This document shows, piece after piece, positions 57,678-64,000 of a stretch of 64,000 nt of DNA. Each line of letters starts with the position of its first letter. The first letter of the stretch is position 1. Made by a program: the position numbers and the translations under genes. The stretch lies in contig NZ_JAPDNR010000001.1 of assembly GCF_025989125.1 (NCBI RefSeq), positions 4,762,087 to 4,826,086 on the forward strand, written 5' to 3'. The notes beneath the pieces were generated by a model. That model saw nothing but the letters and a program-made list of their open reading frames with translations, was not told where the DNA came from and did no database searches. This DNA is from Chitinophaga nivalis (lineage in GTDB: Bacteria > Bacteroidota > Bacteroidia > Chitinophagales > Chitinophagaceae).

Positions 57678-60600
57678 ATGAAACTGGCGTCCTTATTTAT
57701 TCTTATTACCTGCATGTGTGCAGCCGGTACCGTACACGGTCAGAGCGAAACCTGGGTGAATCTGCAGACGGATTCAATGCCGTTGATTAATGTGCTGAAA
57801 CTGATGGAAACAAAAAGCAGTTATCGCTTTGTATTCCGTCATGATCAGCTGCCAGCGGATAAAAGGGTGACGCTACATGTGAAGAATGTGCTGCCGGAAG
57901 ATGCTTTACGATTGATACTAAAAAATACAGGTCTTACTTTCAGAAGGTTGTCTGCCAGCCTGATTGCCATTATCCCCGATGACCGCACTACTGCCGGTCA
58001 TCAGGTACACGGCCGTATCACTGCTTGCAGTGGCGTGCCGATACCAGGAGTAAACATTCGGGTTGCCGGCACAAAAACGGGAGCGGTATCCGCTGCAGAC
58101 GGAAGTTTCAGCCTGCATGCTCCCGATCATGCCATATTGGTATGTACCGCTGTTGGCTATGAAGAATACCGGCAACCGGCCACAGGTAACGGGCAGATTG
58201 TAATGAAAGAAGATACCCGTGGCCTGCAGGAAGTAGTTGTAGTTGCCTACGGGGCACAAACCAGAAGTTCTTTGACAGGATCAGCTTCCATAGTAAATAC
58301 GCAACTCTATGATAAAGCCCCCCGCAGCAGTTTTCAGGAAAGCCTGCAGGGAAATGTACCCGGTGTACAATCGGTGAATGGCTCCGGCCAGCCGGGAACA
58401 CCTCCGGGTATCCGTATCCGTGGTATCGGTTCTATGAACGCCGGCAGCGCACCGCTCTACGTCATCGACGACGTACCGGTGGTCACCGACGATCTGACGG
58501 ACTACCATGTGAATACACTGGCAGGCATCAATACAGCGGATATCGCTTCTGTTTCCGTGTTAAAGGATGCGGCGGCAGCCTCTATCTATGGCTCCCGCGC
58601 AGCCAATGGCGTGGTGGTGATTACCACCCGGAAAGGACAGGCGGGTAAAACAAAAATCAACCTGTCTTTACAACAGGGGATTAACCAGTTAACCATTCCC
58701 CGGTCCAGCTATCCGCTGAACACCCGGGAAATGATGACATTGCTCCGGGAAGGATGGGCGCATAAGGCCGATGGGTCCGGAGAAGCCGGCTTTCAGCAGG
58801 AGATCAGGGCCCGCGGAATAGATACCACCGTGAATACCGACTGGGTGGAAGCGCTTGCCCGCCATGGTTCCTATACGCAGGCCGGTTTGTCTGCCGCCGG
58901 CGGAAATGATAAAACAAAGTTTTACGTATCCGGCGGCTACTACGATTCCAAGGCGGCCCTGAAAGGGGTCGACTACAAACGGATCACCGGCCGCCTGAAT
59001 CTCAGCAACCAGGCTACAGCACGTTTATCCTTTGACGTGAATTTGTCGCTCAGTTATCAGCAGGCAAACGCAGTAGGGGATGTAGGACTACTGGCCAACC
59101 CGGTACGTTCACTGGTAAGGATGCAACCATGGTTACGGATTTATAATCCGGATGGCAGTTATGATTTCAGTTATAACAATACCTTTAATCCGGTAGCTGT
59201 TTTAAATGGAACCTCCCGCACCGGTACTATTTACGGACTATTGGGTGGCGCCGGCGCCAAATACAGATTTTCAGATGCCCTTTCACTGGAAACGAAAATC
59301 AGCCTGGATCTGAATTATGCCCGCAGTGAACTGTTTAACCCGCCTGGATTTGGAGATGGATTACATCCCAACGGCAGCGCCGGGATAAATAATAACCTGT
59401 GGAATAACTGGGTATCTACCACTATTCTGCGGTATAATAAAACCATCGGAGATCATGGCCTGCATGCTTTTGCAGGATATGAAGCGCAGAAAACCACCAA
59501 CACCGGAAATACGGCGGAAGCCAGTAACTTTCTGCCGGATCTGCAACAGCTGGGAGATGCCGCCAAACCGGATCGGGTATCTTCCGTAGCCAGTGCCAAT
59601 ACGCTCACCGGTATATTACTGAATACCAGTTACGATTACAAACAAACCTATTATCTCACTGCTACTATACGCCGGGATGGGTCTTCCCGCTTCGGCCGTG
59701 AAAGAAAGAGTGCCAATTTCTGGTCACTCGGGGTAGCATGGAATATTTATAAAGAAGAATTTTTACGAACCATCCCTGGTATAAATGAGTTGAAATTAAG
59801 AGCCAGCTTTGGTAGTAACGGAAACCAGGCTATTGAGAATTATGCTTCTCTCTCGCTGTATAGCCCAGCGAATAACTATGAAGGAAAACCGGGGTATGTG
59901 CTTAGTCAATACCCCAATTCCTATCTTACATGGGAACAAAACAAACCATTTAACCTCGGATTGGATTTTGCCTTTTTCGGGAACCGGCTGTCGGGTACGG
60001 TAGAATATTATATCCGCAATACTTCGCGGTTGTTACTAAATGTACCGGTATCGTCCACCAATGGTATTACGACTATTTTCAGAAACGATGGCGCCATGAA
60101 AAACAGGGGATGGGAAATCGCACTCTCTTCCCGGAACGTAATGGCAACAAAGGATCGCAATTTTTCCTGGCGAACCGATCTGAATATTTCTACCCTGAAA
60201 AACAGGATCACGCATCTGGATAACCCCATCACCGGTCTTTATAAAAGAGAAGAGGGCGTAGATTTTTATCAGTTTTATCTGACAGGTTTTGCAGGAGTAG
60301 ATGCACAGACAGGAGAAGCACTTTGGTATAAAGATGCGTCAAAAACTGCTACAACGAAGGTGTATGGCGAAGCGCAACGATTTTATCAGGGCAGTGCCTT
60401 ACCTAAAGTATATGGTGGTATTACCAACTACTTTCATTACCGGCGTTTTGAACTGAGTTTTCAGTTCTTCTTCAACTGGGGTAATAAAATATATGATAAC
60501 TGGGGAACATTCACGGAGTCGGATGGCAGCGGCGGATTTGGTGCTACCTATAAAATGTCCCGGTTAACGTATACGCAACGCTGGCAACAGCCCGGAGATA

Positions 60601-60911
60601 TCACCATGGTACCTAAAGTGGTATATGGCGGTACCCAGACGGGCCTCAGCAACCAAAGCTCTTCCCGGTTTTTGTATGACGGCAGTTTTATACGGCTCCG
60701 CGATCTGATGGTGGCTTACCACCTGCCGGCAGCGTGGCTGAAAAAAGCCAACATCCAGGACGTACGCATTTATGTGAGGGCCAATAATCTTTGGACCTAT
60801 GTAAGCGACAAACGACTCACCATGGACCCGGAAGTACCCATCACAGGAGACTACGATCAGCGGCCACCTGTTTTTAAAACCTGTCTTGCAGGACTGGATA
60901 TTAATTTTTAG
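57678..60911 (+). CDS. SusC/RagA-type TonB-dependent receptor with STN domain
   Basis: 1077 aa. Signal peptide (MKLASLFILITCMCAAGTVHG), STN domain at ~30-100 ('DSMPLINVLKLMETKSSYRF'), CarboxypepD_reg-like repeat at ~110-180 ('GRITACSGVPIPGVNIRVAG'), plug ('VVVAYGAQTRSSLTGSASIV', 'SVSVLKDAAAASIYGSRAAN') and a barrel ending 'FKTCLAGLDINF'. Active outer-membrane import with TonB. SusD follows after 7 bases, the standard pair. Confidence 0.95.
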   Translation: MKLASLFILITCMCAAGTVHGQSETWVNLQTDSMPLINVLKLMETKSSYRFVFRHDQLPADKRVTLHVKNVLPEDALRLILKNTGLTFRRLSASLIAIIPDDRTTAGHQVHGRITACSGVPIPGVNIRVAGTKTGAVSAADGSFSLHAPDHAILVCTAVGYEEYRQPATGNGQIVMKEDTRGLQEVVVVAYGAQTRSSLTGSASIVNTQLYDKAPRSSFQESLQGNVPGVQSVNGSGQPGTPPGIRIRGIGSMNAGSAPLYVIDDVPVVTDDLTDYHVNTLAGINTADIASVSVLKDAAAASIYGSRAANGVVVITTRKGQAGKTKINLSLQQGINQLTIPRSSYPLNTREMMTLLREGWAHKADGSGEAGFQQEIRARGIDTTVNTDWVEALARHGSYTQAGLSAAGGNDKTKFYVSGGYYDSKAALKGVDYKRITGRLNLSNQATARLSFDVNLSLSYQQANAVGDVGLLANPVRSLVRMQPWLRIYNPDGSYDFSYNNTFNPVAVLNGTSRTGTIYGLLGGAGAKYRFSDALSLETKISLDLNYARSELFNPPGFGDGLHPNGSAGINNNLWNNWVSTTILRYNKTIGDHGLHAFAGYEAQKTTNTGNTAEASNFLPDLQQLGDAAKPDRVSSVASANTLTGILLNTSYDYKQTYYLTATIRRDGSSRFGRERKSANFWSLGVAWNIYKEEFLRTIPGINELKLRASFGSNGNQAIENYASLSLYSPANNYEGKPGYVLSQYPNSYLTWEQNKPFNLGLDFAFFGNRLSGTVEYYIRNTSRLLLNVPVSSTNGITTIFRNDGAMKNRGWEIALSSRNVMATKDRNFSWRTDLNISTLKNRITHLDNPITGLYKREEGVDFYQFYLTGFAGVDAQTGEALWYKDASKTATTKVYGEAQRFYQGSALPKVYGGITNYFHYRRFELSFQFFFNWGNKIYDNWGTFTESDGSGGFGATYKMSRLTYTQRWQQPGDITMVPKVVYGGTQTGLSNQSSSRFLYDGSFIRLRDLMVAYHLPAAWLKKANIQDVRIYVRANNLWTYVSDKRLTMDPEVPITGDYDQRPPVFKTCLAGLDINF

Positions 60912-60918
60912 TGCAGTT

Positions 60919-62364
60919 ATGTGGAAGAAAAAAAGATACCACGTTACCTTGTTGCTGACCAGCCTGATAATGGCCTGCAGTAAGGATTTTCTGGATATAA
61001 AACCTCGGGAGAGCACCGAAACGGAACGGGCCATTACTGACCTCGCCGGACTTCGTGCAGCCGTTAACGGTATGTATTCCCTGATGCAGGATGAAAACTA
61101 TTATGGCCGTACGGTGCCTTTGCTGCCGGATCTGCGTTCAGACAACGGGTTTATCAGTATTGTGAATAGTAACCGTTACCGCAACCTGGACCAGTATATC
61201 GTTACCGCCAATGATGCGTATACGACCGATACCTGGAACCAGTTATATAAGGTAGTCGCCAATGCCAATATGATTATTCGCAAAGGTCCGCACATTGGGT
61301 TGCTGCCGGTGGCACAGGATAGTGTTGCTGCCGCACAGATGATTGCAGAAGCCTATGCCGTAAGGGGACTGGCGTTTTTCGATCTCGTCCGGATATTTGC
61401 ACAGGCTTATCACTATACAGCGGATGCTTCGCATCTGGGTATACCATTGGTGACGACAATTGATGTAAACGTGATCCAGGCGCCAGGCCGTAGTACGGTG
61501 AAGCAAACCTATGATCAGATTATCTGCGACCTCACCACAGCTATCCGCAGATTTACAGCGGCTGGTGGGAGTGCAGTAGCTTCAGGACGTATGAGTGCCG
61601 CTGCTGCCAACGCTTTGCTGTCGCGGGTATTACTGTATAAGGAAGATTGGCAGGGAGCAGCTAATTATGCGTCTGCTGTCATCTCCGGGAACGCCTATAC
61701 GTTGTTGCCGGCCAATAAACTGGTGAATGACTTTAAACAAACCGGTAACGGAGAAACGATCTTTGAAATTATTAATACCCCTGTAGACAACCGGAGCACG
61801 GATGCGCTGAGTTACCTGTTTAGTCAGGCCGGTTATGGAGATGTATTGGCGACAGATGATCTGTGGCGAATATATCCGGAGAAAGATATCCGCCTGGGTT
61901 TTCTCGCAAGAGATAAGCGGGCCGGTAGTGGTGGCGAAAATCCGGCCAATACCATTACCAAGTATAAAGATATTACAACGTTTAACGAAAGCATTAAAGT
62001 GATACGGCTGGCGGAACTTTACCTGACAAGAGCCGAGGCGCTGGCCCATCTGGGCAATGAAACCGGTGCCCAGGCAGATCTGCAGGTGATCCGGAACCGG
62101 GCCAACCCGGGATCTGGTGCGATAACGTTAACGGGCAAACGACTCCTGAAGGCGATTCTGCTGGAAAGACGGCGGGAGCTCGCTTTTGAAGGTCATCGGT
62201 TATTCGACCTGGCACGTACCGGACAAGCATTTGTAAAACATCTTGCCGGTAATCAGGACTTGTCCATATTGTTACCCAATACAAAAATTATTTTACCTAT
62301 CCCGCAACGGGAGTTGGATGCTAACCCCAATATACGCCACCAGCAAAATGAAGGTTACAATTAA
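60919..62364 (+). CDS. SusD/RagB-family surface lipoprotein
   Basis: 481 aa from ATG 60919, chosen because it starts the lipoprotein signal 'MWKKKRYHVTLLLTSLIMAC' with the lipobox IMAC. SusD-like region 'KDFLDIKPRESTETERAITD', 'GMYSLMQDENYYG', 'EAYAVRGLAFFDLVRIFAQAY', 'RLAELYLTRAEALAHLGN', and the RagB end 'LLERRRELAFEGHRLFDLAR'. It captures substrate on the cell surface over the SusC pore. The substrate is unknown; no glycoside hydrolase is in view. Confidence 0.94.
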   Translation: MWKKKRYHVTLLLTSLIMACSKDFLDIKPRESTETERAITDLAGLRAAVNGMYSLMQDENYYGRTVPLLPDLRSDNGFISIVNSNRYRNLDQYIVTANDAYTTDTWNQLYKVVANANMIIRKGPHIGLLPVAQDSVAAAQMIAEAYAVRGLAFFDLVRIFAQAYHYTADASHLGIPLVTTIDVNVIQAPGRSTVKQTYDQIICDLTTAIRRFTAAGGSAVASGRMSAAAANALLSRVLLYKEDWQGAANYASAVISGNAYTLLPANKLVNDFKQTGNGETIFEIINTPVDNRSTDALSYLFSQAGYGDVLATDDLWRIYPEKDIRLGFLARDKRAGSGGENPANTITKYKDITTFNESIKVIRLAELYLTRAEALAHLGNETGAQADLQVIRNRANPGSGAITLTGKRLLKAILLERRRELAFEGHRLFDLARTGQAFVKHLAGNQDLSILLPNTKIILPIPQRELDANPNIRHQQNEGYN

Positions 62365-62419
62365 TCTGCCCCGCCTTTGTTAATAATTGGTTTTTGCAAG
62401 CTGGTGTGTGCCTGCTGAC

Positions 62420-62466
62420 GCGGTTGACCTATAAGTCTTCGACTTCCGGTCAACCGCTTTTTTTTT
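62420..62466 (+). terminator. Terminator of the SusC/D unit
   Basis: GCGGTTGACC (62420-62429) and GGTCAACCGC (62448-62457) form a 10-bp stem followed by nine T. Confidence 0.92.
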
Positions 62467-62559
62467 GCTCCACATTTTTTATCTCCCTGTCTGCACGGCA
62501 TCTGCCGGCTTTTTCTTCGCCACTCAACCCAATTCTCTTCCTTCCCATCAATTAATTAT

Positions 62560-62567
62560 TATTTTTG
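62560..62567 (+). promoter_or_regulatory. -7 box upstream of the deacetylase gene
   Basis: TATTTTTG fits TAnnTTTG, 25 bases before the ATG at 62593. Confidence 0.5.
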
Positions 62568-62592
62568 GCAATCTGTAAATTCACGTAACTGC

Positions 62593-64000
62593 ATGCTTTT
62601 AAGAATCTATACCGCGTTGGTTTTATTTTTAATGCTGGCTGCAGGGATGCCTGCGTTTTCGCAACCATCTCCTGTCTGGAATGCCGCTGACATTAAACTA
62701 CAACTGAAAAAACTAGACACACTTGGCAGCGTTTTGTACCTCGCTGCGCATCCGGATGATGAAAACACCCGGCTGTTGGGCTATCTGGCAAAAGAAAAAC
62801 TGTATCGTACCGGTTACCTGTCGCTGACCCGTGGCGACGGCGGGCAAAACCTGGTTGGTAATGAGCAGTCAGAGCTGCTGGGCCTGATCCGTACACAGGA
62901 ATTGCTGGCTGCCCGTCGTATTGATGGGGCAGAACAGTTTTTTACCCGGGCACAGGATTTCGGCTTCTCCAAAAATCCGGAAGAAACCTTTACCATCTGG
63001 GACAAAAAGAAAATCCTGGGAGATGTGGTCTATATGATCCGCAAATTCCGGCCGGATGTGATTATCTGCCGTTTCCCGGCCGACAGCCGCGCCGGACACG
63101 GCCACCACACGGCTTCTGCTATGCTGGCTGCCGAAGCGTTTGACGCCGCGGCAGATCCTGCCCGCTACCCGGAACAATTAAATCTGGTAAAACCCTGGCA
63201 GGCCAAACGCCTGTTATGGAATACCTATAACTTCGGCAGTGCCAATACCATCGCCGACGATCAGTTCAGAATAGATGTAGGCGCCTTTAATCCGCTGTTG
63301 GGCAGGGGATATGGGGAGATCGCCGCAGAAAGCCGTTCCCAGCACAAAAGCCAGGGCTTCGGTGTACCTGCTTCCAGGGGCAGCGCGTTGGAATATTTTC
63401 TCACCATCAAAGGCACCACACCCGTAAAAGGACTGCTGGACGGGGTGAATACCACCTGGTCACGGATAGCCGGCGGAGAAGCCATCGGCAAACTGGTAGA
63501 CCGTACCCTGAAAGCCTACGACCTCGACAACCCGGCAGCTTCGGTACCAGCCTTGCTGGAGATCCGCAAAGCACTGCAGGCATTGCCGGACGACTACTGG
63601 AAAACCGAGAAGCTGAAAGCCACAGAACAGCTGATTTTGGCCTGTGCCGGCGTGTGGGCAGAAGCCTATAGCGCTTCGCCGACTGTTGTGCCTGGTTATA
63701 ATATGGACGCTACCATCCAGCTGATTAACCGCAGCAACGTACCGGTAGAGCTGTTACAGGCTGACCTGCCAGGTAAAACAAATATGGCTCCGCAACAGCT
63801 GCTGGCCACCAACAAGCTCACTACTTTTACCCAAACGCTGCCCGTGCCTGCCGCTACACCGGCTTCACAGCCTTACTGGCTGGATGCCGCACATCCGCTG
63901 GGTACCTATCATATCAGTGATCCGTTGCTGGTAGGCCATCCGGAGAATATTCCGGCATTGCAGGCACAGATCCGGCTGCGCATCGGCGGCCAGGACTTTC
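62593..64000 (+). CDS. PIG-L/LmbE-type deacetylase, C-terminus outside window
   Basis: 469 codons are visible and the frame runs off the right edge. Signal peptide MLLRIYTALVLFLMLAAGMP with cleavage after FSQ. Zinc motif of the PIG-L fold 'LYLAAHPDDENTRLLGYL' and the second ligand region 'AGHGHHTASAMLAAEAF'. 'SLTRGDGGQNLVGNEQSELL' is typical of the longer secreted Bacteroidota members, which carry an extra C-terminal domain of several hundred residues. Likely deacetylates an N-acetylated sugar in the periplasm. The exact substrate is not predictable. Confidence 0.88.
   Translation, partial: MLLRIYTALVLFLMLAAGMPAFSQPSPVWNAADIKLQLKKLDTLGSVLYLAAHPDDENTRLLGYLAKEKLYRTGYLSLTRGDGGQNLVGNEQSELLGLIRTQELLAARRIDGAEQFFTRAQDFGFSKNPEETFTIWDKKKILGDVVYMIRKFRPDVIICRFPADSRAGHGHHTASAMLAAEAFDAAADPARYPEQLNLVKPWQAKRLLWNTYNFGSANTIADDQFRIDVGAFNPLLGRGYGEIAAESRSQHKSQGFGVPASRGSALEYFLTIKGTTPVKGLLDGVNTTWSRIAGGEAIGKLVDRTLKAYDLDNPAASVPALLEIRKALQALPDDYWKTEKLKATEQLILACAGVWAEAYSASPTVVPGYNMDATIQLINRSNVPVELLQADLPGKTNMAPQQLLATNKLTTFTQTLPVPAATPASQPYWLDAAHPLGTYHISDPLLVGHPENIPALQAQIRLRIGGQDF

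Noticed and set aside
1..64000. tRNA, rRNA or insertion sequence
   Set aside because: None was recognised by eye: no transposase motifs, no terminal inverted repeats flanking the duplicated blocks, and no tRNA-like cloverleaf noticed. A dedicated search could still find one.

Overview
The window looks like chromosome of a Bacteroidota bacterium, most likely a Chitinophagaceae member close to Chitinophaga. Supporting signs are paired SusC/SusD and ECF-sigma/FecR systems, TAnnTTTG promoter boxes with almost no Shine-Dalgarno sequences, a PUR/DUF3276 protein, DUF4974 FecR tails, and double-glycine lanthipeptide leaders of the Bacteroidota type. The exact genus is inference. No tRNA, rRNA, CRISPR array or insertion sequence was recognised.

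Layout. 1-6000: start of an ECF sigma factor, an acyl-CoA dehydrogenase, two secreted hydrolases, an SPFH-GYF protein and a zinc-ribbon membrane protein. 6370-11255 (minus strand): a YeeE/YedE transporter set with a nearly identical tandem gene copy, then a redox/electrophile stress run (YceI, ring-cleaving-type dioxygenase, MhqD-like hydrolase, OsmC, Fer4_19-CDGSH protein, GNAT). 11945-17454: exonuclease/GIY-YIG nuclease, purC, a lipoprotein, an ABC exporter and a PUR protein.

17544-39377 is the main point of interest: a large class I lanthipeptide system. A LytS-type sensor with a beta-propeller and a LytTR response regulator are divergent from an array of 26 plus-strand precursor genes (21790-30324). 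These share a highly conserved 32-33 residue leader ending in GG, but their Cys/Ser/Thr-rich cores vary and fall into several families. The array is followed by a hairpin and then lanC, full-length lanB, lanT (C39 peptidase-ABC transporter) and an HlyD-type adaptor. Beyond the adaptor, three more precursors on the minus strand carry a different leader and an AG cleavage site. That makes 29 precursor genes, some of them degenerate, plus at least three relic cores inside ~440-bp tandem repeats, all apparently served by one enzyme set. No dedicated immunity genes were seen. The array appears to grow by local tandem duplication followed by core diversification and decay.

39875-48875 is housekeeping: pgi, a TspO-like membrane protein, prfB with a programmed +1 frameshift at an in-frame UAA, pruA, a small membrane protein, a periplasmic peroxiredoxin, an outer-membrane barrel, pyrR and pyrB. 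49300-62364 holds two nutrient-sensing loci: an ECF/FecR/SusC set on the minus strand without an adjacent SusD, and an ECF/FecR/SusC/SusD set on the plus strand. Between them lie a DS-repeat secreted protein and a DUF486 membrane protein. The window ends inside a PIG-L-type deacetylase.

How the lanthipeptide genes should work together (family knowledge plus inference): LanB dehydrates Ser/Thr in the cores using glutamyl-tRNA, LanC closes Cys onto the dehydro residues, the C39 domain of LanT cuts after GG/AG and the ABC part exports the product with the HlyD protein. The adjacent sensor/regulator pair is the best local candidate for control.
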